Positions 1 through 5,267 of a stretch of DNA of 9,138 nucleotides are shown here, piece after piece. Below the pieces are notes generated by a model. It was not told where the DNA came from, did no database searches, and saw nothing but the letters and a program-made list of their open reading frames with translations. Origin of the DNA: Alphaproteobacteria bacterium (lineage in GTDB: Bacteria; Pseudomonadota; Alphaproteobacteria; Rs-D84; NBLK01); contig JAFGXE010000079.1 of the NCBI GenBank assembly GCA_016936785.1, forward strand, positions 1 through 9,138. The letters run 5' to 3'. Every line of letters starts with the position of its first letter. Position 1 is the stretch's first letter. The position numbers and the translations under genes are program-made.

Positions 1-818
1 CCGGCTGTGTCTGCGAAAGAAACTTCATAACCTTTGATTGATAAAGTTGCTTCAACAATATCGCGGGTTGTTCCAGGAATAGATGAAATGATCGAGGCCT
101 CTCGTCCGAGTATTTTATTAAAGAGAGAGGATTTTCCTGCATTGGGTTCTCCGATTATTGCAATAGATAGGCCATTGCGGATATATTCTCCAGATTTGTT
201 GGAAAGAGTATTTTTGATTTCTTGAATAAGCTCTTTTGTTTGAGCGATTCGGTGTGCATTCATGTTTTCTGGGAGAGGTTCATCAGAAAAGTCGATATTT
301 GCTTCAGCGAGTGTGCGTAAATTTAAAATTTGTTGTCGCCACTTTTGGTAGTTTTCAGAAAGTGTCCCTTCTTGTATGCGGAGAGATTGTTTGCGCTGGG
401 TTTCTGTTTTGGCATGGATAAGATCAAGGAGGCCTTCTGCCTGGACAAGATCCATTTTATTATTTTCGACAGCGCGCATGGTAAATTCACCCGCTTTTGC
501 TGGGCGAACAGAAAATCCGGAATTTTCTATGGCGTTATAGAGTTTTGATAAAACCGCCTGCGAACCATGGACTTGAAACTCGATGACATTTTCTCCTGTG
601 AAAGAATGAGGTTCAGGAAAGAAAAGAATCAATCCAGAGTCAATGACTTCATTTTCTTGAGGGTCAAAAAGCCGGCTGAAATGGGCATAACGTGGTTGAA
701 GGTCTTCTGTTTGCATGAGGTAGCAAGCAATCTTTTTTGCTTCAGGTCCTGAAAGTCGAACGATTGAAACACCTGCAACGCCATGAGCAGAGGATAAAGC
801 ATAAATTGTATTCTTCAT
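1..818 (-). CDS. mnmE: tRNA uridine-5-carboxymethylaminomethyl modification GTPase MnmE, 5' part (3' end outside window)
   Basis: With MnmG, MnmE adds the (carboxymethyl)aminomethyl group to C5 of wobble uridine-34 in several tRNAs, in the cytoplasm. I translated the minus strand from ATG at 818 and got 272 complete codons with no stop; the window edge cuts the gene. The N-terminal folate-binding domain covers about residues 1-118 (start MKNTIYALSSAHGVAGVSIVRL). The helical domain follows, with KMDLVQAEGLLDLIHAKTE at about 121-139. The G domain begins near 217 and shows G1 GEPNAGKS (223-230), the G2 region GTTRD (249-253) and G3 DTAG (270-273). Missing are G4 and the C-terminal Cys-Ile-Gly-Lys-type motif, about 180 residues judged by the usual length of about 450. 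An AAGGAT site lies 6 nt before the start. mnmG often lies next to mnmE in alphaproteobacteria, but that would be outside the window. Confidence 0.97.
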   Translation of the reverse strand, partial: MKNTIYALSSAHGVAGVSIVRLSGPEAKKIACYLMQTEDLQPRYAHFSRLFDPQENEVIDSGLILFFPEPHSFTGENVIEFQVHGSQAVLSKLYNAIENSGFSVRPAKAGEFTMRAVENNKMDLVQAEGLLDLIHAKTETQRKQSLRIQEGTLSENYQKWRQQILNLRTLAEANIDFSDEPLPENMNAHRIAQTKELIQEIKNTLSNKSGEYIRNGLSIAIIGEPNAGKSSLFNKILGREASIISSIPGTTRDIVEATLSIKGYEVSFADTA

Positions 819-843
819 AGAGGATCCTTTAAACTTCTACAAG

Positions 844-871
844 AATATATTTTTTTTCATAAGAAGTACAA
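844..871 (-). promoter_or_regulatory. Candidate sigma70 promoter of mnmE
   Basis: On the minus strand, TTGTAC (871-866) and TATATT (849-844) are separated by 16 bp. The predicted transcript start, near 837, leaves about 19 nt of leader containing the AAGGAT ribosome binding site. The -10 box is good (5/6) and the -35 box is fair. The region is AT-rich, so chance matches are possible. Confidence 0.45.
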
Positions 872-889
872 GTTGATTTTTATCAAAGA

Positions 890-916
890 TAAAGAATAAA
901 ATTAGATTATTCTTTA
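890..916 (-). terminator. Weak AT-rich hairpin downstream of tRNA-Gly
   Basis: A 9-bp perfect inverted repeat, AAAGAATA with one extra A-T pair paired to TATTCTTT, surrounds a 9-nt loop and begins 4 nt after the tRNA 3' end on the minus strand. It has only one G-C pair and is followed by a poor T tract, so it could be a weak terminator or processing signal for the tRNA. The AT-richness of the region makes a chance palindrome plausible. Confidence 0.3.
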
Positions 917-920
917 AAAA

Positions 921-996
921 TGGAGCAAGCGACGAGACTCGAACTCGCGACCTCCACCTTGGCAAGGTGGCGCTCTACCAACTGAGCTACGCTTGC
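921..996 (-). tRNA. tRNA-Gly, anticodon GCC
   Basis: The minus strand folds into a complete 76-nt cloverleaf: acceptor GCAAGCG paired with CGCTTGC, D arm GCTC/GAGC with an AGTTGGTA loop, anticodon stem CCACC/GGTGG around TTGCCAA (anticodon GCC), variable loop AGGTC, and a T arm with loop TTCGAGT. The discriminator is U, the usual bacterial tRNA-Gly identity base, and CCA is encoded. It reads GGC and GGU. It lies between mnmE and the divergent rplU promoter and is probably transcribed from its own promoter at 1016-1043. Confidence 0.98.
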
Positions 997-1015
997 GTTT
1001 TTAGAACAGAACCTG

Positions 1016-1043
1016 ATTTTATTGTTTTTTTTGTAAAAAGCAA
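1016..1043 (-). promoter_or_regulatory. Candidate promoter of tRNA-Gly
   Basis: On the minus strand, TTGCTT (1043-1038) and TAAAAT (1021-1016) are spaced by 16 bp. The predicted start near 1009 is about a dozen bases before the mature tRNA 5' end. It is back to back with the rplU promoter, only 14 bp separating the two -35 boxes. Confidence 0.5.
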
Positions 1044-1057
1044 GATTTTTTTACATC

Positions 1058-1086
1058 TTGACTTTCGGGAATCTTCTTCTTATAAT
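1058..1086 (+). promoter_or_regulatory. Sigma70 promoter of rplU-rpmA
   Basis: TTGACT (1058-1063) and a perfect TATAAT (1081-1086) are separated by the optimal 17 bp. The predicted transcript start near 1093 gives a leader of about 32 nt before rplU. This is the closest match to consensus in the window, as expected for a ribosomal protein operon. A dyad CAAGAT-N8-ATCTTG (1041-1060) touches this -35 box and that of the divergent tRNA promoter. Confidence 0.8.
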
Positions 1087-1124
1087 CCCCCTGCTTTAAT
1101 TATAGACAATTCAAGGAATTTACG

Positions 1125-1418
1125 ATGTTTGCAATTTTTAAATCTGGCGGAAAACAATACAAAGTCGAAAAAGGGGATATTCTTGCACTCGAAAAACTCG
1201 ATGCAGAGAAAAATGTCGTTTTTGACGAAGTTTTGATGGTTGACGAGAAAATCGGTGAGCCTTTTATTAAAGGTGCTACTGTTTCTGCAGATGTTGTTGA
1301 ACATAGCCGTGCGGATAAAGTGATTATTTTCAAAAAGAAAAAACGTCATAACTATCGTCGGAAACTTGGACATAAACAACATCAAACTGTTGTAAAAATT
1401 ACGGATATTAAAGGATAA
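1125..1418 (+). CDS. rplU: 50S ribosomal protein L21
   Basis: L21 is a component of the large ribosomal subunit that binds 23S rRNA. The 97-aa product has the usual bacterial length. It opens MFAIFKSGGKQYKVEKGD, the family signature start, and continues with KIGEPFIKGATV in the middle. A basic, rRNA-contacting segment KKKKRHNYRRKLGHKQ (about 70-85) precedes the C-terminal TVVKITDIKG. An AAGGAA ribosome binding site precedes ATG 1125. rpmA follows after 3 nt, so the two are cotranscribed from the strong promoter at 1058-1086, the normal bacterial pairing. Confidence 0.98.
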   Translation: MFAIFKSGGKQYKVEKGDILALEKLDAEKNVVFDEVLMVDEKIGEPFIKGATVSADVVEHSRADKVIIFKKKKRHNYRRKLGHKQHQTVVKITDIKG

Positions 1419-1421
1419 ACT

Positions 1422-1679
1422 ATGGCACATAAGAAGGCGGCCTCCGGTTCTAGAAACGGACGCGACTCGATTGGAAAAAGACTGGGAATTAAAAAATTCG
1501 GTGGGGAAAAAGTCAAAGCAGGACATATTCTTGTGCGTCAGCGTGGAACAAAATTTCACCGTGGGTTGAATGTTGGAATCGGAAAAGATCATACACTTTT
1601 TGCTTTAATTGAAGGAACAGTGTCTTTCGATAAGAAAAAAGATTCGCGTAAAACAATCCATGTTTTGCCAGTAAAATAG
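1422..1679 (+). CDS. rpmA: 50S ribosomal protein L27
   Basis: L27 sits near the peptidyl-transferase centre, where its N-terminal tail approaches the P-site tRNA. The 85-aa product starts MAHKKAASGSRNGRDS, the direct Gram-negative form without the cleavable leader seen in Firmicutes. It continues with KRLGIKKFGGEKVKAGHILV and RQRGTKFHRGLNVGIGKDHT, both family hallmarks. An AAGGA site lies within the 3' end of rplU, and ATG 1422 is 3 nt after the rplU stop. The operon ends here at the hairpin terminator at 1701. In many bacteria obgE follows, but here the next gene is convergent. Confidence 0.98.
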   Translation: MAHKKAASGSRNGRDSIGKRLGIKKFGGEKVKAGHILVRQRGTKFHRGLNVGIGKDHTLFALIEGTVSFDKKKDSRKTIHVLPVK

Positions 1680-1700
1680 AATTTGATTACGATATTTAAA

Positions 1701-1728
1701 AATCCCCAATTGCTGGGGATTTTTTTTA
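1701..1728 (+). terminator. Intrinsic terminator of rplU-rpmA, possibly bidirectional
   Basis: An 8-bp perfect stem, AATCCCCA/TGGGGATT, encloses a 5-nt loop and runs into an uninterrupted T tract (1720-1727). A run of A (1698-1700) before the stem could extend the pairing and gives a short T run on the other strand. The same structure may therefore also end the convergent rarA transcript, which finishes at 1799. Confidence 0.9.
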
Positions 1729-1798
1729 GTATTTAGTATAAAGATTTGTTTAACTCTCTGTTATTTGTGTGAGATGTTGTGGTTTGGATTCTGTCGGA

Positions 1799-3064
1799 TT
1801 ATTTCTTTTCTCGTAGTTTATTGAAATAGTCGATTCGTTTTTTGAGGTCACGTTCGAACCCGCGTTCAACAGGGGTATAGAAAATTTCGCGTTTGATAGT
1901 GTCAGGAAAATAATTTTGCCCCGAAAATCCATCTTTTGTTTCGTGATCGTATTGATAATTTTCGCCGTAGCCAATATCTTTCATGAGTTTTGTTGGGGCA
2001 TTTAAAATAATATTTGGAGGAGCAAGAGAACCTTTTTCTTCTGCGAATTTTTTGACGTTTTCCCACGCGACATAAGAGGCATTTGATTTTGGTGCAAGCG
2101 CAAGATAAATGACAGCTTGTGCGAGATGAATTTCACCTTCCGGTTGCCCGATTCGTTCATAGGCCTGCCATGCAGAAACAAGGAGAGGCATGGCATGCGG
2201 ATCTGCGTTTCCAATATCTTCGCTGGCGAATCGGGTGAGGCGACGGAAAAGATAGCGTGGATCTTCGCCATTATTAATCATACGCGCTGTCCAATAAAGG
2301 GCAGCTTGAGGATCAGACCCTCGTAGTGATTTATGAATGGCGCTAATGAGATTAAAATGTGATTCGCCATTTTTGTCTCCTTGGGATGCGCGTTGTTGTA
2401 AAATCTTGAGCATATCGTCTTTTGAAAGCATCTTATCTGTAAGGCTATAAATAATTTCAAGACTGCCAAGAAGATAACGTGCATCGCCATCGGACATTTC
2501 AATGAGAGATTCTTTTGCATCATCTGTTAGTGGAATTTTTTTGTTTTCAGTTTGTTCAACAGATTGAAGAAGGTTTGTCAGATCTTTTGAAGTTAAGCGT
2601 TTCAGCACACAGACGCGACAGCGCGAAAGAACCGCTTTATTAAGTTCAAATGAAGGATTTTCTGTTGTGGCGCCAATCAAAATAATTGTGCCATCTTCAA
2701 TAACTGGGAGGAGGCTATCTTGTTGCGATTTATTAAACCGGTGTATTTCATCAATGAATAAAATTGTCTTGCGTTGAAAGTTTTTGTTTTGTTTCGCACG
2801 GTGAAAAATTTCTCGGAGATCTTTTACTCCAGCGAAAACAGCTGAAATTTGAATAAAATCCGCATCGATTTCTTTGCCAATAACATGAGCGAGTGTTGTC
2901 TTGCCACATCCTGGAGGTCCCCAAAGAATAAGAGATGGTAATTTCTGAGCTTGAACCATCTGACGCAAGAGGCCTTTTTCCCCTGTAAGATGCTCTTGCC
3001 CAAAAATGTGATCAAGTATTTGAGGCCTGAGGCGATGGGCTAAAGGTTCAAAATTTTTGGGCAT
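1799..3064 (-). CDS. rarA: Replication-associated recombination protein A (AAA+ ATPase, MgsA/WHIP family)
   Basis: RarA is a clamp-loader-like AAA+ ATPase that acts at stalled replication forks and DNA ends. At 421 aa it is close to the E. coli protein (about 447). Visible motifs are Walker A GPPGCGKTT (49-57), Walker B LFIDEIHRFNK (102-112), sensor 1 GATTENPSFE (131-140), the arginine-finger segment SRCR (147-150) and sensor 2 GDARYLL (193-199). The C-terminal part holds the family helical and tetramerisation regions, with RGSDPQAALYW, GEDPRYLFRRL and an SEDIG motif. The start at 3064 gives the expected N-terminus PLAHRLRPQ; the nearest AAGGA lies a rather long 13 nt upstream. ssb is 73 bp upstream on the same strand. 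E. coli RarA is known to bind the SSB tail, so the pairing makes functional sense. Confidence 0.96.
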   Translation of the reverse strand: MPKNFEPLAHRLRPQILDHIFGQEHLTGEKGLLRQMVQAQKLPSLILWGPPGCGKTTLAHVIGKEIDADFIQISAVFAGVKDLREIFHRAKQNKNFQRKTILFIDEIHRFNKSQQDSLLPVIEDGTIILIGATTENPSFELNKAVLSRCRVCVLKRLTSKDLTNLLQSVEQTENKKIPLTDDAKESLIEMSDGDARYLLGSLEIIYSLTDKMLSKDDMLKILQQRASQGDKNGESHFNLISAIHKSLRGSDPQAALYWTARMINNGEDPRYLFRRLTRFASEDIGNADPHAMPLLVSAWQAYERIGQPEGEIHLAQAVIYLALAPKSNASYVAWENVKKFAEEKGSLAPPNIILNAPTKLMKDIGYGENYQYDHETKDGFSGQNYFPDTIKREIFYTPVERGFERDLKKRIDYFNKLREKK

Positions 3065-3097
3065 TTAAATATCTGTATCCTTGCCTATTAAAGTGAA

Positions 3098-3119
3098 ATC
3101 CCGTGTTTGTGCACGGGAT
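3098..3119 (-). terminator. Hairpin between ssb and rarA
   Basis: An 8-bp perfect inverted repeat, ATCCCGTG/CACGGGAT, with a 6-nt loop lies 19 bp after the ssb stop on the minus strand. Only TTT and then mixed bases follow, so it is at most a partial terminator. It could reduce read-through from ssb into rarA or protect the ssb mRNA 3' end. No convincing separate rarA promoter is seen after it, which favours read-through. Confidence 0.45.
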
Positions 3120-3137
3120 AACGCTATATGTAACAAT

Positions 3138-3590
3138 TTAAAATGGGATTTCATCATCAATATCATCAACAGGTGCAGAGACTTGTGATTCTGATGGTTT
3201 TGAAGATGTGTTTTCAGAGTGGGATTCGCTACTTTGACCGGATCCGCCCATCATGACAAATGTGCCATTGAAGTTTGAAATGACAATTTCTGTTGTATAG
3301 TGATCTTGTCCATCATTTCCTTGCCATTTGCGTGTTCGAAGTGCGCCTTCTACGTAAATGCGAGACCCTTTTTTAAGATATTTTTCTGCCAATTCGCTGA
3401 GACCGTTTGAAAAAATAACAACGCGATGCCATTCTGTTCGGTCTTTTTTCTCGCCACTTGTTTTGTCTTTCCAGCTTTCTGTTGTTGCAACAGAAAAACT
3501 GACGATTTTCATTCCACTCTCTGTTTGACGTACTTCTGGGTCTTGTCCGAGATTTCCGACAAGGATGACTTTATTAATACTGCTTGGCAT
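3138..3590 (-). CDS. ssb: Single-stranded DNA-binding protein SSB
   Basis: SSB coats single-stranded DNA during replication, recombination and repair, usually as a tetramer. The 150-aa product has an OB fold at about 1-112, starting with SINKVILVGNLGQDPEVR. It also has TEWHRVVIF and KGSRIYVEGALRTRKW. Trp at 40, 54 and 89 match the stacking tryptophans of the E. coli protein. A short Ser/Gly/Glu-rich linker (about 115-143) leads to the acidic tip DDEIPF, the docking site for partner proteins. The linker is short compared with E. coli SSB (178 aa). AAAAGGAG about 10 nt before ATG 3590 supports the start. No clear promoter was found just upstream, where a repeat-derived ORF lies. Confidence 0.98.
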   Translation of the reverse strand: MPSSINKVILVGNLGQDPEVRQTESGMKIVSFSVATTESWKDKTSGEKKDRTEWHRVVIFSNGLSELAEKYLKKGSRIYVEGALRTRKWQGNDGQDHYTTEIVISNFNGTFVMMGGSGQSSESHSENTSSKPSESQVSAPVDDIDDEIPF

Positions 3591-3628
3591 TCTATTTCTC
3601 CTTTTCTGTTAAAAGGCGTCTTTTGGGT

Positions 3629-3745
3629 CTATTTTGTCGTTTTTTCGCGATTAATTTGTCCTCGCTTAGGTTGACTAAACTGCGGAAAATTAACACTCAA
3701 AACACCAAAATCCCCACCAAAACCGTAAAACGCCACCGATGTCAT
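3629..3745 (-). CDS. Doubtful 38-aa ORF starting in the palindromic repeat, upstream of ssb
   Basis: The minus-strand frame from ATG 3745 to TAG 3629 encodes 38 residues, beginning MTSVAFYGFGGDFGV and ending QPKRGQINREKTTK. The ATG lies in the end of the palindromic repeat, and the stop is 38 nt before the ssb start. The residues do not look like random AT-rich translation: Gly- and Phe-rich, then a basic, polar end. There is no obvious ribosome binding site, and I do not recognise the family. It could be a real small gene, a repeat-borne ORF copied around the genome, a remnant of an older gene, or simply an open frame by chance. Confidence 0.2.
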   Translation of the reverse strand: MTSVAFYGFGGDFGVLSVNFPQFSQPKRGQINREKTTK

Positions 3746-3837
3746 CTCGACAGAGCAAAGCGATGAGAGATCTCATGAGAGTCTCTGTCAAGTCTAAGGA
3801 GATCCTTCGACTTCACTGCGTTTCGCTCAGGATAACA
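3740..3837. repeat. Imperfect palindromic intergenic repeat (MITE- or REP-like)
   Basis: The left arm starts TGTCATCTCGA and ends GAGATCTC (to 3774). The right arm runs GAGATCCTTCGA...CGCTCAGGATAACA (3799-3837). The reverse complement of the right arm has the form GTTATCC-TGAGCGAAACGC...GGATCTC, so the arms match at both ends (GTnATC...GA and GATCTC) but are diverged in the middle. Sequences of the form TCCTGAGCGAA...GAAGGATCTC recur as dispersed intergenic repeats in several bacterial genomes, including intracellular alphaproteobacteria. No coding capacity for a transposase is present, so it would be a non-autonomous or structural repeat. Confidence 0.65.
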
Positions 3838-4011
3838 CATTAGGGTGTCATTTTACTTACGCTCTTTTAATTTTTTACATTTCACCGCTAATTTAAAATT
3901 TTATCAGAGGTGCAATGTTTTCAGTGTTTATTTTCTATTTTTTCTAAAAGTCTCATTCAAACTTTTCGTTTAAAAGACTAAACAGCTTCGGAATAAAACA
4001 CAAGAAAAAGA

Positions 4012-4040
4012 TTGATTTTGTTTTTTTTTATTCCTATATT
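4012..4040 (+). promoter_or_regulatory. Promoter of tRNA-Leu
   Basis: TTGATT (4012-4017) and TATATT (4035-4040) are separated by exactly 17 bp, mostly a T-rich spacer. The predicted transcript start near 4047 is about 7 nt before the mature tRNA 5' end, a typical short tRNA leader. Each box matches the consensus at 5 of 6 positions. Confidence 0.65.
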
Positions 4041-4053
4041 GAGGGAGCTTTAT

Positions 4054-4140
4054 GCGGTCGTGGCGAAATTGGTAGACGCGCAGCACTAAGGATGCTGTGG
4101 GCGAGAGCCCTTGGAAGTTCAAGTCTTCTCGACCGCACCA
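4054..4140 (+). tRNA. tRNA-Leu, anticodon AAG
   Basis: This is an 87-nt class II cloverleaf with a long variable arm: acceptor GCGGTCG/CGACCGC, D arm with AAATTGGTAGA, anticodon stem CAGCA/TGCTG, variable stem GGGC-GAGA-GCCC, T loop TTCAAGT, discriminator A and encoded CCA. The 7-nt anticodon loop CTAAGGA (4086-4092) puts AAG at positions 34-36, so it should read CUU and, if A34 is deaminated to inosine, CUC and CUA too. Most bacteria use GAG for this box and reserve A34/I34 for tRNA-Arg(ACG), so the anticodon is unusual. CUU is a common leucine codon in this window. No strong terminator follows, so read-through toward rpsP is possible. Confidence 0.95.
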
Positions 4141-4163
4141 TTTTAATGAGTTTGTTAATTCCC

Positions 4164-4190
4164 TTGACTCTTTTGTGTTTTTTGTTTAAT
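4164..4190 (+). promoter_or_regulatory. Candidate promoter of the rpsP operon
   Basis: TTGACT (4164-4169) is a near-consensus -35 box. The best -10 is TTTAAT (4185-4190) at a short 15-bp spacing; TAATGT (4187-4192) gives 17 bp but matches less well. Either would start the transcript near 4197-4200, leaving a leader of about 95 nt that contains two hairpins before rpsP. Confidence 0.45.
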
Positions 4191-4203
4191 GTTGTTTTCA
4201 ATG

Positions 4204-4248
4204 AACGGGGGAGACCGTTTTGACAGTCGGCGAGTTTCGCTCACTGTC
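4204..4248 (+). promoter_or_regulatory. Tandem hairpins in the rpsP leader
   Basis: The first hairpin is AACGG-N6-CCGTT (4204-4219), followed by TTTT overlapping its 3' arm. The second (4222-4248) has a 6-bp GACAGT/ACTGTC base, one C-C mismatch, then GGCGA/TCGCT (with a G-U pair) closed by a GTT loop. Both lie between the predicted promoter and the rpsP ribosome binding site. They could be a cis-acting leader, for example autogenous ribosomal-protein control, or weak terminators for the upstream tRNA-Leu transcript. I do not recognise a named leader family. Confidence 0.4.
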
Positions 4249-4295
4249 TTAATTTATTTCCCTAAAAGATATTTTAAAAAGAAAAAAGGAAAGTC

Positions 4296-4763
4296 ATGAT
4301 TAAAATTCGCCTCGCCCGTCATGGGTCAAAAAAACGCCCTTATTATCATATTGTTGCAGCAGATGCACGCGCGCCTCGTGATGGTAAATTTCTCGAAAAA
4401 ATTGGAACATATAATCCAATGGTTGCAAAAGATCATGCTGATCGTTTGAAGATGGATGGTGAAAAATTAAAGGTTTGGCTTGATAAAGGGGCTCAACCAA
4501 CAGAGCGCGTTTCTTTGTTTATGGCAAAGCTTGGGCTTGGACCAAAAGTTGAATTTTCTGTGAAGACAAAACAACATTTGCCAAAAGCAAAAGCACAGCA
4601 ACGTTTGAAGGATTCTGAAGATAAGAAAAAAGCAGCAGAAGAAGCAAAAAAAGAAGCTGAGTTGAAAGTAAAAGAAGAAGCTGAAGCAAAAAAAGTAGCT
4701 GAAGCAGAAGCAAAAGCAGCGCCAGTAGAAGAAGTTCCTGTAGAAGAAAAAACAGCAGAATAA
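4296..4763 (+). CDS. rpsP: 30S ribosomal protein S16 with a long charged C-terminal extension
   Basis: S16 is a primary-assembly protein of the small subunit. The core (about 1-85) is clear: MIKIRLARHGSKKRPYYHIV, DARAPRDGKFLEKIGTYNP and a WLDKGAQPTERV motif. The product is 155 aa against about 80-90 for a minimal S16. Residues from about 96 to 155 are almost only Lys, Glu and Ala, ending in a PVEEVPVEE segment, and are predicted to be helical or disordered. Extended S16 tails are known in alphaproteobacteria, but this one is long. AAGGAAAG before ATG 4296 is a strong ribosome binding site. It is the first gene of the rpsP-rimM-trmD-rplS run, a conserved bacterial order. Confidence 0.97.
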   Translation: MIKIRLARHGSKKRPYYHIVAADARAPRDGKFLEKIGTYNPMVAKDHADRLKMDGEKLKVWLDKGAQPTERVSLFMAKLGLGPKVEFSVKTKQHLPKAKAQQRLKDSEDKKKAAEEAKKEAELKVKEEAEAKKVAEAEAKAAPVEEVPVEEKTAE

Positions 4764-4766
4764 AAA

Positions 4767-5267
4767 ATGAAAGAAAAGATCCTTGTTGGGCAGTTTTTAA
4801 AACCGCATGGTTTAAAGGGTGGAATTAAAGTCCGTTCTTTTATGGCGACGCCTAAGGATCTTTTTTCCCATACGATTTTTGACGAAGAAGGTAAAGTTTA
4901 TAAACTTGAAACATACGGAAGCCCTTCTCCTGCTGAGACATTTTATGTTTGGGTCAATGCGGGGATGACACGTGAAGAAGTTGAAAAGCTACAGGGTAAA
5001 GAGCTTTTTATGGATCGTGATTTAGTTGGGAAACTAGAAAAAGATGAATTTTTCTACGAAGATCTTAAAGGGTTGGATGTTTATCGTCAGGTTGATCAGA
5101 AAAAAATAGGGACTGTCTTTCAAGTTCATAATTATGGGGCAGGCGATATTTTAGAGATTGAAGCACTAGACGGTAAGAAATACATGATTAGTTTTCAAAA
5201 TTCTTCAGTGCCGATCATTGATCTTGAAAACAATCGGATCGAAATTGATGACTCAGACTTGCTTTAA
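4767..5267 (+). CDS. rimM: Ribosome maturation factor RimM
   Basis: RimM binds S19 and helps mature the 30S 3' (head) domain. The 166-aa product has the usual length (about 170-180). The N-terminal RimM domain shows GQFLKPHGLKGGIKVRSF (8-25). The C-terminal PRC barrel starts at FFYEDLKGLDVY (95-106) and contains NYGAGDILEI (122-131) and a VPIIDLENNRIEI end. The start is 3 nt after the rpsP stop with no good Shine-Dalgarno, because the upstream bases are the A-rich end of the S16 tail; translation is probably coupled to rpsP. The 3' end overlaps trmD by 20 nt. Confidence 0.96.
   Translation: MKEKILVGQFLKPHGLKGGIKVRSFMATPKDLFSHTIFDEEGKVYKLETYGSPSPAETFYVWVNAGMTREEVEKLQGKELFMDRDLVGKLEKDEFFYEDLKGLDVYRQVDQKKIGTVFQVHNYGAGDILEIEALDGKKYMISFQNSSVPIIDLENNRIEIDDSDLL

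Larger units (their letters stand above)
3591..4053. other. 463-bp stretch without a clear gene, between divergent ssb and tRNA-Leu
   Basis: From left to right this holds the ssb ribosome binding site, a 38-codon minus-strand ORF (3629-3745), an imperfect palindromic repeat (3740-3837), an AT-rich tract (3846-4011) and the tRNA-Leu promoter. In the AT-rich tract I see only short A/T inverted repeats, for example CTTTT-N5-AAAAG at 3962-3976. No open frame of convincing length or codon character covers the region, and no transposase or integrase fragment was recognised. Confidence 0.7.

Noticed and set aside
34..752. Several short plus-strand ORFs at the left end
   Set aside because: All lie antisense to the continuous mnmE frame, whose domains and GTPase motifs are unmistakable.
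1080..1592. 170-codon minus-strand ORF opposite rplU-rpmA
   Set aside because: It is antisense to two certain ribosomal protein genes, its translation is Phe/Ser/Asn-rich with no recognisable domain, and the stretch is explained by the codon bias of the real genes.
3426..3674. Plus-strand ORF across the ssb start
   Set aside because: It runs antisense to the conserved OB fold of SSB, has no ribosome binding site and shows no recognisable family.
3945..3980. AGTCT...AGACT and CTTTT-N5-AAAAG inverted repeats as a terminator or small RNA
   Set aside because: The two pairings exclude each other, are nearly all A/T, lack a T run and serve no adjacent gene end, so chance is the simplest explanation.
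4519..4713. Minus-strand ORF coding a poly-Leu protein that could look like a membrane protein
   Set aside because: It is the complement of the Lys/Glu/Ala-rich tail of S16; GAA, GCA and AAG codons read backwards give Leu-, Phe- and Cys-type runs.
5218..5250. Upstream ATG 5218 as the trmD start
   Set aside because: It would add ten residues with no match to the family N-terminus and overlap rimM by 50 nt; ATG 5248 gives the standard start and length.
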